From Xestospongia muta (lineage: Eukaryota > Porifera > Demospongiae > Haplosclerida > Petrosiidae), in NCBI GenBank assembly GCA_963693285.1, contig OY848924.1, forward strand, positions 1,478,144 to 1,542,143: DNA of 64,000 nucleotides, in the 5' to 3' direction. This document shows positions 10,301 through 22,938 of this stretch, one piece after another. The translations under genes and the position numbers were made by a program. Below the pieces are notes generated by a model that did no database searches, was not told where the DNA came from, and saw nothing but the letters and a program-made list of their open reading frames with translations. Numbering within the stretch: the stretch's first letter is position 1; every line of letters starts with the position of its first letter.

Positions 10301-13300
10301 GTACTTCTTTGATGAGTGATGTACGAAGTTGATAACTTTCTATTAAACTGCTGTGAGACACTAGAACTGTAACACATCGGTTGTCTTCAGTAACCTCAAC
10401 CATTACTTCAACGTTATTCTCATTTTTCCAATAAATACCATTTTTCCACATAGTACAGACTCGATGTAATTCTTGGAACACTGCATTATCAGTAATATTA
10501 TCAGTTCCCTCAGAAGGACAAGAACAACAAGTATGAGCTAAGTGAAGAAGAAGAGTATGGAGAAAACGCATGGAGAGAAATTGATGTGATTCAGGACACC
10601 ATAGGCACCAACCAAATCCATCTGCTGCTTCAAAGATTGAAGTGGGCTTGTCTTCTGTAATAAGTGCAGGAAAAAATAAAAATTTCACATCTTTACTAAT
10701 TGTGAAGTCATCAGATGGTACATTGTTAGTGATACTTGAAACAGCATAAGAGTCTATTTGATGACAAAATTGTAGACTTGTTAGGAAACGAATCAGCATA
10801 TCTGTGTTGTGTTTAGGGAAAAGGTTAGCTAAAGTAGAGACAGCCATTATACCAGTATTAGTGGCAACTGGTTTACGCACACGATCAATATTTTTATTAA
10901 ACAAGACACCATTTACCTCAGTTAAGAGAGCCTTTTTATCAATAATCACCCATGTGTTAGCCAGAAACAAAATGAGACCCTTGCTTCCAAGAATGGTCAA
11001 AAATTCTAACACAATGGATCGATTGGTCAAAAGACAAGGCTCATTTAGTTCCATTAATTTGGAACACAGCTCATCAAGGCTAATAGCAACCTCCTCCAGC
11101 TGTTGAAGATAAGAATTTAGACAGTGGCAGTGGTAGCTCATTTTGTCATTTTTGTCTACAACAGCTTTACAGCTCTTTTTCAATTTCTTCATAAACATCT
11201 CTACACCTTTTCCTCCTGGTCGATGACAATCTATTGGGAAAAACCCTTTGTAGTTCTGAAAACGAACAGACAGATTAGCTACGTCATTTACAAAAGGTTG
11301 GAAGTCTTTTTCACTGGATAGTTCATCAATGTGACTTCCAAGGACAAGTACTTGACTTGAGCTAATTAACTTCATGCTTACATTTTCAACAAAGTTAAAC
11401 CAGAATAGTAGGTCTTTCTTAATCGTCTCCTCATTGTCGGTAAGGTTGCTTAAAATTGTAAAGACAGCTGGTGACCTCAACAAGAGAGTTTCCAGTACTG
11501 CAGCATGGCTACTGTAATATTCTGCATGTCCGGCAAAGTCGTAAATTACAACATTTCCTATTTCCCTACTACGAACACTGTGGTACTCAATTCCAGTGGT
11601 TTGTAATACAACACCTTCAATACATTCTTCTGGATCATAGTGATGATAACGTCCCTTGTCAGCACGAAAAGAGATAACAGCAGCCAATGAACTTTTACCA
11701 GCTTCTGTCTTTCCACATAGAAATAATTTAGCATATGATTCTGTGAGGTAGTCTCTGTGACATTGTTTGAATGGTTGAAACAACTTCAGTAATTGAAATC
11801 TATTACTGATATCTACATCAGGTAGAATAAGATCCAATGGCATTTGATGATCATTATTTAGAGCTACTAGATAATCTGGATCTAGCTGGACATTATGTAA
11901 AAGGTAGTGTATGGTTTCTTCACTGCCACTTCGACAGGCAAAATGTAATACATTATCACCATCCTTAAATTAAAATAGTGAAAATATAAATAACAACTGT
12001 ATTGTTATAAGTAATATAATATATATTTCATGTGTAATATGATGACAAATAAACAGATTAACTTGGTTATAATAATTTTGAAGAATACATTTGATATTAT
12101 AGTCATAAGAAAAAAGACTAAATCTTTCAAAAGAAAGTCTTGTACATTATACAATGACAAGGAAGACAGACATGAATATCCAAAGACAAAAAGTATGTAT
12201 ATGTGTTAGAGATCATATCAAAGACTACCTATTTAACTAGTTAATAAAGATAACAATATTAGTCTGACATTGCCAACCCTTCCCTAAGAGATGAAGAATC
12301 TGGGGACAAGTACATATTGGACTCATACAACAGGAATGAGGATGTAGGTAAAGTATACATAGATGTGAGCATGTGTTAAGAGAGTGAAAATCCAAAATGG
12401 CTGTTATGGTATGTATTGGACATAGTGATGATCTTTCATATAGAACCACAGACACTCTTTTACTAACTTATGCTAGCTTGTGTCACTCATTATTTGTCTG
12501 TTAGATCATGTCAATATTTGTTTTACATACAAATGAACAAAATGACTTGTCCATATGTTAATGTACTTCCACCTCAAATTGTTGATCTATTTAGAATATA
12601 TAAAGTTCCTAAGAATAATATTACCCAATTATAGGAAAATCAACATAAAGTGTATTATAACAGATCAAAAACTATTGAAACCACAAAGAGACAGGTAAAA
12701 TCACAAGAGTATGTGTATACATGTGGGAGGGCTAATAAAGGGAGAGGTTCTTAGTGTAACTTGAATATGATGACATCATCATGACATGACACATATTGAT
12801 GTCATCATTATAGTACAAGTTACAAGTTACCAAGAAGCAACCTAAAGCCTTAACCTTCTAAACTCAAAAAAACTAAACCATACATTCATACTACCATTAT
12901 CAACACATGACATATAGTGATGTCATCATTATGGTACAAGTTACATCAAGAAGCACACAATAAAGGTCACATAGAGCATGTTAAATTTTGAGTATTAATT
13001 ATTCATGACTATTAATTAATTGATTATTAATAAATATTGTCATTGATTGATGTAATGACAACAGGTTATGTTTGACACATTGTAGACAAATATCAAAATT
13101 TTAGTTTTGATTATTGTTCTTGGAACATCCTTTGCCAAAAACATGTTATCAAAATACTGGACAGTCTGGATATGAGTGAGGTTGATATCAATATTGTCTT
13201 AAATGTCATACTTCAAAGGAATAGCTCATAAGTAACTATAATATGACTTACTTCATTTGTAGCATTTATGTCAGCTTGTCCCTCTTCAATTAATAACTTT

Positions 13301-16300
13301 AGAACATCAACATGACCATTCTCTGCTGCATAATGTGCTGCTGTTCTATCAATCTAGAAAAAAAAGAGGAAAAGTTATTCAATTACAAAAAGCACAGGAA
13401 CTATCAGACAATAAACTATATAGTCAATATAACAGTCATCAATACAGATAATCATAGCTATTGTATTATCATGTCAAACCTGACCAATGACAGGGACATA
13501 AAAAGGCATAGAAACTATCTAAGATATTAAAATCAGTATCAGTTTACTATAAACATTGTTATCAATAACAAACTAGGTCTTTTAGGTCACAAACTTATCA
13601 TAACTACCACACTTATAATGATTATCAATTCTATTAACATGATATAAATATTTTAACTTGACTTTATAACTACATTTAAACGGTATAAGGTTTCTAAGTA
13701 TTATAACCAATGGGAAGATGTTCTATGGAGATTTCATTGTAATATATTATGAAAGTTATATGTTTGTTATTGCTAATATAAAATAAAGTGACCTTTTTAA
13801 ATGTAATCATAAAGTCATTTTGTATAATAATTAACAACTAGTTTCCTGTCCTGACAATTATTGTAACATTACCTCATTATTTTATAAACCACACCCACTA
13901 ATATGCAAGTCCTTCTATGAGAAGAGAGATTATTCTTCGATAATCTTAAGCTGTTGGCAACCAATTGTGATATATCTCAAGTATGCCATCAATGTTAAGG
14001 TTTAATTGTTTAAGGGGAGGGGTCTAGTTATATTAGTAACCATAAGTAATTTAGATGTGTTAAGGACAGCTCCAGATAAGACGCATTGTTCCATGACATT
14101 ACTCTTTGTCTATCAGAATTAAGGGGTAACTGTGTATTCTTAATGTAACCACAAGTTTATTATAATAGCAATGTCTATTACATGTTAATATATTCAGGAT
14201 ATAGAGAGTTTAACATCTAGTGAGTAACATATATCCATGGATGACATAAGCTTATTCAACATCCATAATGTATGCTCCATTCTTCTTATTGTCACTATGA
14301 AGTACATGTAATGAAAATAACAAACTACAACTACCACAGATATATTAATTAATTTATAAAAGTTTAATCATAAGAAACAACTGGGACTATAGTAGTGATG
14401 GGCGATTAACTGGTTTAGTGATTTAATCGCAATATGTAATCTCCACAATTAATTAATAACTGCCAGTACTATTAATAGCTGGACCATTTTTAACCACACC
14501 TCTTGGTAACATCCATATAATTTCCTTGTACCTGATTTACATGTCTAGAGTATGGCACATTCCCAATCTCAAAATTAAAATAGAATGGTTCACTATTGGC
14601 TATTCTTCTTACATTCACTTGTTTATGGTTTAGGCTTTGGGTACAAATGACATGTACACACCATATCAGTGGGACCTTTGTAAATAACATGATCATTGCC
14701 AACTATATATGTACTACTATTATAATAGATCACACCTACTATTACCTGACACTGACTATCTTTGTTAATCCTTTACTAACAAAAAATTGAAAAACAGGTC
14801 AATGTAGAAATTACTAACAGCCACACCCATAACATTATATATCTATTAAATAATGATCCAAATCTAATAACATGTAGTAATCTCTACAAACAATATACAC
14901 TGACCCAGTCACCAATGTTGGGATCTGCATTGGAGTTTAACAATAGTTGTATGACAACATAGTAACATCCTTTTGACACTAAATGTAGAGCTGTTTGCTG
15001 ATCCTAGAGGAAGTACAGAAGTATTTATTGTTGATTATAATAGCATTAAATTTTATAGAATATTATAATATATACCAATAATAAAATGAACCACATTCTA
15101 TATCTATTAAATACTGATTTAAATCTATTAACATGTAGGACATGAAAACACAATAGATAATTAATGTTAAATTAATATGTGGATATGCAGGGTTTTCCTC
15201 ACACAGTCATATACTAGATTTAATAACAAATGTGACTTTAATCTCTATCTTTAGTCTATTCCAGATAAACTTTATTATTTCTGATATAATTTCTATATAA
15301 TTAGGTTCTAACATTGTCTTTGATCTTACTTACCTTCACACTGCTCTAACCATCTTATACATATCTTTTAGTAGTTTTAAATATGTCTACTTTTTCTTTA
15401 ATAATAATAACCACAACATTTTCTAACCACACCTCTTAGTAATAACAAGATAACAAGTTTTTAGTAGTTTTACAAACCTAGTGGTACCTCTGTGAATACC
15501 AGGATTCTTTTAAGGATTATGTAGACTTCAAAGGTTAGGTGCATAGAGTTTAATAATAGAAATGTTCATGTCATTTGTGGGTTGACATTCACTGACCATG
15601 AATATCATTTACCAAAGACAAGATTATAGGCTGGTTCACATAACAACACAAAGGTTTGTGTCACGTCACATTGCTTATGTATATCAATTTTTATGAACAC
15701 AATCCATATACGACACACAACATGACATGTCGCAACACAAGGATAGAATTGATTTCTATCTTGATGTTCCAAGTAATACGTTCAGCCAATCAAATTTCAA
15801 TAACTATGTGTTTGATGGCAGACGAGAAACTTATCAAGGCTGTTCATTGTTTCCCTTGATTGTGACATTGATTGTGACATTGTATCAAGCAAAAGCTATA
15901 AGGATGTAAGAACAAGAGAAAACACAAGGAAGGAAGTTGCTAGCCAAATAACTAAAGAAACAGCGAACAGAAATAATATACTTTTGTCATGCTATTTTGA
16001 ATTGTTTTATCATGACTTGTTGGAGCCGTTGAGTAAATATAGGATGTACCTACAGTTTTCTTTGTTTTTGTTGACTTCTTTGTCATTTGTAAAGTAAAGC
16101 AAGCAGCAACACTTCAGTGTCCATGATGAGGGTGGAGTTTAGTTCACATACATCATCTTGTTTATATGAACAGCATTGTCATTGCGCTACTTAACTCACC
16201 ACCAAGAACGTGATATGACACATGCAAGTTTAGTTTTGTGAACCCACCTTATATCAATAAATACAAATCTACTAGTTTACAAATAAAATAATAGTCTTTT

Positions 16301-19300
16301 GATAAATTTTAATTTTGCAAAGTGTTGTACTAATAGTGCAAGGCTAGTAGGAAGTCTGCCAAAATGTCAAAATAGACATATTAATTAAAGGTCTGGGTTA
16401 AAAATTCCTTCTTCATTAATGTTGTATGACAATGTCAATAAAGTAAACAATAGAGAAGTGTTATGGAAATAGGAAAAGAGAGATTAAGCCATTTTCTAGA
16501 TGAAACAATGTCTACGAGAGTGGGTGGGGCTAAATCTCTTAAGTGCCTGTAATTGATCTCTTTGTTATAGAATATATTACTTCAAAAAGTAAATACTAAC
16601 AAACAACAGTAATTTATTACTATTTAATCAGTGTTCTAACCTTATCATAACTACCATGACAAACATTGACATTAGCACCTGATGTAAGTGCTAGAGTTAC
16701 ATTTTCTATATCACCATTTTCAGCTGAAGTCAAAAGTAAGTCATCCTGTTAAAATAAATAATATATTATAACTGTGACATGTACCCACATATAATTAGGT
16801 CATGTTTATAATATATCATAACATATAAGATCACTATGTCCATGTCATCATATACAGTAAATATATTATTACATTTATCACTTACATTTATAACTTGGTC
16901 CATATCTCTTGCTCCAGAAGAACATAAGAGCTCAACAATGTTATCATGACCATTCCAGTATGCTAGATGAAGTGGACTCTGTCCCCGCTATAAATGAAAT
17001 AAATTGTTTAATAATAACAATACATTAATATACATACACACATGGTCCAAAACAATCTTAGGACTCATCAGGTTTGTTTCATGTAAGAATACATTAATGT
17101 TTTATATGTTGTTTTACATATTAGGTTTATTATTTTTTTCCAGTCATAGTAGTAATTGTTATATATCAAACAACAAATGAGAGCTACTTTGTCCCACCCA
17201 CACAAATACATTGAAAATTAATTAAATAGCATGAAAATTTAACTTAATTGTATTCATTACATTGACTTTGATCTATATCCTGTCCTACTAGACAGGTAGT
17301 ACTACACATATGTACATGTAGTAGAGATAATAAATGAAATATAAACTATATACAATACACACTGACCTTGTTATAAATGTTAGGATTTGCATTTGACTGT
17401 AGCAGAAATTGGACTACCTCAGTGTCACCATTACGTGAGGCTAAATGCAAAGCTGTATTATCTTTCTAATAATAAAACAACAAAGAATGTGAATGAAAAT
17501 ATGAATACTACAATATTTAAAATACTACAGTAAGAGAATATAACTAAGTCTGGTAATCAGTTATAGTATAGTGAAGATATCACAGCAATGTTGAACATCA
17601 TACTATAGAGTTAGTAACAGTTTAAAAATATATGTGTACACAGATGAAGCAGTGACTTTGTTGATGATAGAATTAATCTAATTCCTTGTCTATTACAGCA
17701 ATACAACAACATTGTTTATTGTGGTATCTAGATATAGTAAGTTCATAACATAGAAGTCAAATTATACATTGAACTGTTGATTCTTATTACATACTGTGGC
17801 TTTGAGTATCATACTTTGGTTTTCAAATGTTGGTATCTACACGCAAACTATTACAATGTCCTAGTGTTTTCATCATCATATTGATTCCTATATTACAATG
17901 TCATAACATATACAGTATACCTCATTCAGTTTTGAATATTTTATGACAAAAACATTATTCAAAGCATTAAATCTTGTATATCTGACTTCTCATGAAAATA
18001 TTATATTGTTTTTTAAATAAACTTATAATTGTAAAATTACTGAGTTATCATTTACTAGAAAAGATTCATTTATTATAATAAGATATAACTTACATAATAT
18101 TGCTCTTTAGCATTCACATTAGCATTCTTTTCTAAAGCTTCTTTCACTATATCAACTAGTCCTTTTTCAGCAGCTGCCAACATAATTTCATCCTAAGAAA
18201 TCACAATAAGTAAATACAGATAATGTAAATCATAATAAATACAACAATATATACTAGGAATACACATGTATATAAATGTCACATGACAAAGATTTCATCA
18301 ACCAGAAGCTCCATTATTAACTATGTATAAGTACATGACCGTGTATAGTGTTATATAACTATATCCAACATATTAAAGTGCATTTTATTTATCTGAAATG
18401 ATTTCAAGATATTAATACTAACATTCACAAATAGATAGATAAAGATCTCCTTTATGATGGAAGATTTACAGTGCTACCATAGGGTTAAGATGGGTAGCTA
18501 GTCAAAGACAATTTAGTAATTGTTTAGAATATATTTAGTCCAGTTTAATCTTCTTCTAAAAAAGTATTATAAACCAATTGACACAAAAACTAAAAACTAA
18601 ATAGAAGCATGGTAAATATGAAATACTAAAATCAACTCACTAAACCATTTTATAACCTGTTCGAGTGGGTGTTAATTATTACATAAGTTCTATAGAATTT
18701 TATTATTATGAATAAACATTCCTGTGGTTACATGTTCTGAAACCAATTAATTACATACCTAAACATGACAGATATACAAACATTTACCTAGTGCTAAGAC
18801 ACTCAGTAATATATCTTGACTTTAATTAATGTAATTGTAAATGTTATATGAAGTCAATTGGTAACACTGTTGTATCTTAGTGTTATATGATATGTTTTAA
18901 ACTAATGATTTAATGATAGTTACTAGCTATAGAAACTAATATTAAAAAAAAAGTAGTGTGGGGATAAACAGAACAAAGGTACAAAACAATTACATCAGTA
19001 AAGGTCATAATAATTATCCATTAAATGTATTGTTATGTGTATAAGGACTTGGGCAATAAGTAGGAGACATTTTAATGTAAGTACCGTATTTCCTCGTATA
19101 AACGCCTATCCCAGATAAACGCCTTACCCCGTTCAAACGCCTAGCAGCATGGCTGAAATAGCATAAAAAACACCCAGTCTTGAATAAACGCCTGAGTGTG
19201 GTCAATACATCACATGGTTTCTCGTGATATGGCGGCATCTAAAGAAAGCCACCGAAGCTTTGACATCAGCTTTAAAATTCATGCTGTACAAGTTGCTGAA

Positions 19301-21355
19301 GAAACTTCAAAATATAATGCTTCACACTTTATTTTACCTCCATGCTTTAAAAAGTGGATTGTAGCATGTGTCCTATAATTTTGCCATCTCTCATTAACAA
19401 TACAGCATATCTATCATGCAGGTTGCCTTCTTCTCTCTCAGTTGGCAGCATCTCTCCAATAAATGGATATATTGTGGCCAGTAAAAACGCTATTTTTCTT
19501 GAGTGTTTCCATATCGGTAGGTGGGGTCAACACATGCTTACTTTATAACTTACTGATAAATGCCCATAACCGAATAAATGTCTATCTCAATTAAACGCCT
19601 AGGTAAGAAATAAACGCCTAGGTGTTTACATGAGGAAAAACGGTATGTACATGTACATAATATCAATGTAACAATCAAACACTTGAGTTATACTAAATAT
19701 TGACCTCAACTACATACATGTATACACTTACATAATCAGGAGTAGCACCTGCATTTTCTAAGAATTGGATTATTGTGTTATGACCTTTGATGTAAGCTTC
19801 AGTATGAGGTTTTGTTGGTGTATAAAAATGACCATCACAAGGAGAAATCTATATAATGAAGAAAGACATTTTAATACATGAAATAAAATCCAGTTATATA
19901 TCTGTGTATACACAATACAAGCTATTATATTACATTGACATGTATCATTAATTAAAACATTATTATCACACAATATAATGGATTTCATTCAATTAAATTA
20001 TAATACAATGTTAAAAATACTACATGTAAAGATCATGTATGTTATTAATTGTGAATACTAATTCAGTAACTTTAACAAATAAAATAATAATTAATAAATT
20101 GTGTAAATGTTGAAGTTTTTAATTAATATTTAGGTGTGGCTAAAATGAATTAATACCCATTAAATCTACATAATTTAAATTAATTACTTAAGTTAGTAGA
20201 CACAAATAATTACAGTAGATTAAAGGGAAATTAATAGGATCTTACCCAAAGATGATATTTCAAGTTTGCTCCTTTCTGAAGTGCTTGTTTGACTCTCTCT
20301 AAATGTCCATCACTAGCAGACTTCCAAAGTTCATAGTCCTATATAATAATAAAACAAGTCATTACATTTAAAACTAGTAAATCATACACAACTACATGTA
20401 TTATATGAGACTAATAAAACTATAGGACAGGTCAAATACACAATACACAAAGTGACACTATTTATATAAAAAGAACATGATGTAATTAGTATTATGTATA
20501 TAACTAACATAGACAATTAGACTATACTACAAATACAAGACTATACTAACTAATAATAAACAGTTCAATGATCTTTCCATTCTTTTGTTGCTAATATTTA
20601 TTTGATATGTGATATGATCAAGTAATAGTAATAACTGGACATTATTCAAGTATTAAAGTGACTACTATGAACACATAGAGACAGGTCCATAGATTGATAG
20701 TAGATACAACCATTGTTTACATACTAATAGTATTTATCATGTGATAATGAACATGATCAGTTGTAAATTAATAAATATTAATAGTGTGAATAATTATCAC
20801 AGATAATCAGATATAATGTCACTCAACTAAAGTCTATAGCTTGTAATAAACTATCACTTAATGAACAATTTGAGTTATGAAGAAGCTGTGTAGTCTATTT
20901 CCAAGTAATCTTTTCTATTTATGTAAAAAGAAGTACAAGAATTAAGAGAAAAAATTTGACTGTTTAGCTAGTTCCTAGTTCTCCACTTTATTAGTAATAC
21001 TTTATAACATTATCAAAGAACTTATTACCTGTAAAATATTCAATAATGGTAAGTGATGCTGAAATAAATTTATAAGGGAACATTAACAATATACTGTAAT
21101 AGATTGAGTGTGACAGCCATTTTGTCATGTCTTTCTCTACATATAAACCATACCATAGTTAATAATAATATGTAATGTATTGATTGTACACTAACACATG
21201 TAGTATACTGGATTAGTTACTAATATACTTACAATTCTCCCTCTCTTTGATAGTTCTTCATCTGATTGCTCTTCTTCTGATAGTTCTTCATCTGATTGCT
21301 CTTCTTCTGACAGCTCTTCATCCAATAGGTCTTCTAGTGACAGTTGAGCTGCCAT
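7060..21355 (-). CDS. Gene A: ankyrin-Roc-COR-Death-linker-CARD protein
   Basis: About 1,380 residues in 21 coding exons, all with matching phases. Order: 21233-21355 (start ATG at 21355, acidic repeats), 21029-21058, ankyrin exons 20246-20338, 19732-19848, 18094-18192, 17367-17465, 16886-16987, 16641-16745, 14905-15003 and 13252-13353, then 9891-11963 (last ankyrin, Roc, COR), 9751-9826, 9636-9701, 9434-9502, 9069-9383 (Death), linkers 8702-8749, 8562-8615, 8254-8327 and 7646-7715, and CARD 7060-7388. The ATG was chosen because the likely upstream exon (ending at 22685) brings in an in-frame TAA just before the splice. Ankyrin-Roc-COR-Death is the C-terminal layout of DAPK1, but no kinase is present here and a CARD-like domain is added. 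A scaffold or GTP-switched death-fold signalling role is inferred. The short 49-nt intron at 9702-9750 is the weakest junction; reading through it would end the protein at a TGA (9719-9721). Confidence 0.78.
7646..8749 (-). CDS. Ser/Thr-rich linker exons of gene A
   Basis: Four short exons (8702-8749, 8562-8615, 8254-8327 and 7646-7715) encode hydrophilic, acidic, Ser/Thr-rich sequence such as VQTDKNTFENQTD, VSESITEDSHRVN and SSAPESTEGSISDNLS. They join Death to CARD. Compared with gene B, one 54-nt linker exon (2249-2302) is missing here because about 79 bases are deleted. Short direct repeats (ATGTA) flank the deletion point at about 8800. The frame is kept because the lost exon is phase 1-1. 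Confidence 0.65.
9069..9383 (-). CDS. Death domain exon of gene A
   Basis: A phase 1-1 exon of 104 codons (..INFLWRNIGNGLGVSYSVL.., ..QVIQNWLDMNGQGEGAPV TWRTILDVV..). It is homologous to the second Death exon of genes B and D. Upstream it is joined through 9434-9502 (open here, unlike in gene B) and two short exons to the COR region. This gives the DAPK1-like order Roc-COR-Death. Confidence 0.78.
9891..11963 (-). CDS. Roc GTPase and COR exon of gene A
   Basis: One exon of 691 codons, phase 0-0. After a last ankyrin-like repeat comes a Roc domain: P-loop GKTEAGKSS (about residue 407 of the protein), switch II DFAGH (about 465) and a G4-like GSHIDEL (about 532), where small GTPases have N/TKxD. 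A COR-like region follows with winged-helix type segments (..IVLEFLTILGSKGLILFL.., ..RFLHTLLLHLAH..). Roc-COR proteins (LRRK, DAPK1, MASL1) use this pair as a GTP-regulated module. No LRR or kinase is seen. No frame damage is visible over 2 kb, so the exon looks to be under selection. The second unit lacks this exon. Confidence 0.85.
12753..12965. repeat. Palindromic repeat with TGATGTCATCAT cores
   Basis: The sequence at about 12758-12826 is an imperfect palindrome (acttg..atgatgacatca ... tgatgtcatcat..caagtt). A second, partial copy with the same gtgatgtcatcattat..gtacaagttac core lies at 12905-12945. The same core recurs at 62600-62617 and 63237-63320. It looks like remnants of a small inverted-repeat element in the intron between gene A exons 11963 and 13252. 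Confidence 0.5.
13252..20338 (-). CDS. Ankyrin repeat exons of gene A (one repeat per exon)
   Basis: Eight exons of 93-117 nt, each in phase 0 at both ends and each encoding one ankyrin-like unit of about 31-39 residues. Clear examples are DNTALHLASRNGDTEVVQFL (17367-17465), GQSPLHLAYWNGHDNIVELL (16886-16987) and DRTAAHYAAENGHVDVLKLL (13252-13353). A ninth repeat opens the large exon at 11963. Two styles are seen: canonical TALHLA repeats and a degenerate type (DEIMLAAAEKGLVDIVKEAL). The exon 19732-19848 is the least typical. The long introns between them hold mobile elements at 15629-16248 and 19084-19643. Confidence 0.85.
15629..16248. mobile_element. Non-autonomous terminal-inverted-repeat element in gene A intron
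   Basis: The left end GGCTGGTTCACATAACAA and the right end (reverse complement GGTGGGTTCACAAAACTA) form imperfect terminal inverted repeats. Both sides are flanked by TTATA (15624-15628 and 16249-16253), a candidate target-site duplication. The 620-bp interior has only short, unrecognisable open frames, so it looks non-autonomous. Confidence 0.6.
19084..19643. mobile_element. Pogo-like TA-flanked element relic in gene A intron
   Basis: Terminal inverted repeats CCGTATTTCCTCGTATAAAC and (reverse complement) CCGTTTTTCCTCATGTAAAC are flanked by TA on both sides. AAACGCC-type subterminal repeats occur near each end. Inside, from 19228, a reading frame starts MAASKESHRSFDISFKIHAV and continues QVAEETSKYNA, which resembles the N-terminal helix-turn-helix of pogo/CENP-B-type transposases. 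The rest of the transposase is missing. Confidence 0.65.
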
Positions 21356-21406
21356 TGCCAGGAGGCCTGGCAACCCTTGGCTGGTACTGTTAAGTTGATC
21401 TAGTTC
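21233..21406 (-). CDS. First coding exon of gene A, acidic tandem repeat
   Basis: Coding starts at 21355 (MAAQLSLEDLLDEELS). A 24-nt direct repeat encodes SEEEQSDE twice, giving a strongly acidic stretch. The paralog in unit 2 (53212-53300) lacks this block entirely and reads MATQLSKREQDEI, so the acidic part was gained here or lost there by repeat slippage or deletion. The exon's 5' part (21356-21406) is open in frame but follows an upstream in-frame stop across the splice. Confidence 0.65.
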
Positions 21407-21462
21407 TATAATAGAACATTAGATATCAATGTACATATATCAGTTATACTATAATGTATTAT

Positions 21463-22229
21463 CAGGAGCTCATGAGCGTCGCGAAGTGAAGCAAAGGAGC
21501 GTCAAACTCCCTTCACCAACTGTTGTCGAATCAAGGCTTAGAACATATGTCCATATATGGACATAACTGCTAAGTGTTTTGCATTTTAATAGCTTCTGGG
21601 CTGTAACCTCTTAGTAGGTGTGCTTTAAATAGATAAATTTAAAAGAAGTCAAGAAAATGGCCAAGCGACCTTGAACAACATATATATTTATATTTAGACA
21701 CAAGGTAACTCCAAAGTGTCCAGGTGTTTTGTGTGGACAAAGTATCACAGGCCAAAGTGCCTACTTCCTTGTACCACGCAGTAAGGAAACTACCAAAACG
21801 TTTGTTACCCTTGTAATAGATGCAAAAAAGCTGGCAGAAAGTTCTTTTTAAGAATTCCAGCAACTTCCCTAGCCTGAGACTAGTTTTCATGTAGTGCCAG
21901 AGAACTAGTCTTGTTGAATAAAGTGATATATGTTGTTCAACTGTTTCCACTTCTTTAATAACAAAAGCCTCCATAACCTCCAAGTACAATTCTTTTAAAC
22001 GTTTCTCGATGTACATAACTTCTTTCTTAGTTTCGACTTTTTCGTTTTACTCGCCATATAATTGTAATAATATTCATTGCTCCGTCACATACTTAGCAGT
22101 ACTTATGCTAAGTAAGTGTATTTCCTTATATGGAATAATCTTTGACCGTGTTTCGACAATGGTTAGAATACAAATATAATGGCAGTTTGACGCTCCTTCA
22201 CGTCGCTTCGCGACGCTCATGCGCTCCTG
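21463..22229. mobile_element. 767-bp inverted-repeat element upstream of gene A coding start
   Basis: The ends CAGGAGCTCATGAGCGTCGC and (reverse complement) CAGGAGCGCATGAGCGTCGC form long imperfect terminal inverted repeats reaching GGAGCGTCAAACT. They are flanked by the 7-bp direct repeat GTATTAT (21456-21462 and 22230-22236). The paralogous site in unit 2 (about 53350) has a single GTATTAT and no element, so this is a real insertion after the duplication. It sits in the intron between the presumed 5' UTR exon and the first coding exon of gene A. A 125-codon minus-strand frame (21639-22016) inside is unrecognised. Confidence 0.8.
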
Positions 22230-22684
22230 GTATTATACATATCACTTTATATAACAAAGACAATAAACTGTATGATCTTCATTTATTGTCATTGTACAAT
22301 CATATACAACATGATTGTGTCAACATCATCTCAAGTACAATATCTTAAACATTGAAACAAATAAAGAGACTTTTTTCAATCATAAAGAGTTAAAAAGTTG
22401 GAACTCCAAAAACAAATGAACAAATGAAGCTTGTGTTTACACAGCCTTAACTCTTCTATCTTTGTAATTGTCTGAAATACTGTCTTGTTACCAGAACTAG
22501 CTAGAAATACACTAAGTCATAGAAAAAAATGTACATTCTCTTCAATCAAATGTCATAAGAAGTAACATATCTCGTGTATGTAGTCAACAAGTAAACACTG
22601 TAGTACTGCAATTGTTAACATGACCCATGGCTCATGTTATCTACATACAATACTACTAATTAACTACTACTTTATATTACTTAC

Positions 22685-22770
22685 CAACTTAGTCACTCGT
22701 ATATACAACCGCTTCTCTTTCTCTGCTGGGAAAGAGCGCCATCACGTGACGCTTGATGACGTCATTAGTG
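22685..22770 (-). promoter_or_regulatory. Probable 5' UTR exon and promoter side of gene A
   Basis: A strong donor (..ctaagttg followed by gtaagtaat) lies at 22684 and is conserved in unit 2 at about 53800. Joined to the exon ending at 21406 it brings an in-frame TAA, so it would be non-coding. The upstream limit is a guess. The paralogous sequences diverge just upstream of the donor, so the promoters of genes A and C may differ. Confidence 0.35.
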
Positions 22771-22938
22771 GATTTGGGTGAGGCTCAATTCTTTTCAACT
22801 ACAGGGGCTACCCTCAGACTCCTTATGCAGACGTAAATGTCTTTAATTATAATTACTTCGACAAGTAGACTTTAAATCTGCTTTGGGTCGGCTTCAACTC
22901 TGCAATTGAAAACAGTGATATTGCTTTATTTATTTTAA

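Noticed and set aside
10804..11677. Plus-strand frames at 10804-11106, 11124-11321 and 11471-11677
   Set aside because: They are antisense shadows of the Roc-COR exon, with no splice context or recognisable protein.
14380..14800. Overlapping frames 14490-14702 and 14596-14790 in a gene A intron
   Set aside because: They overlap on opposite strands, lack splice context and have no recognisable domain.
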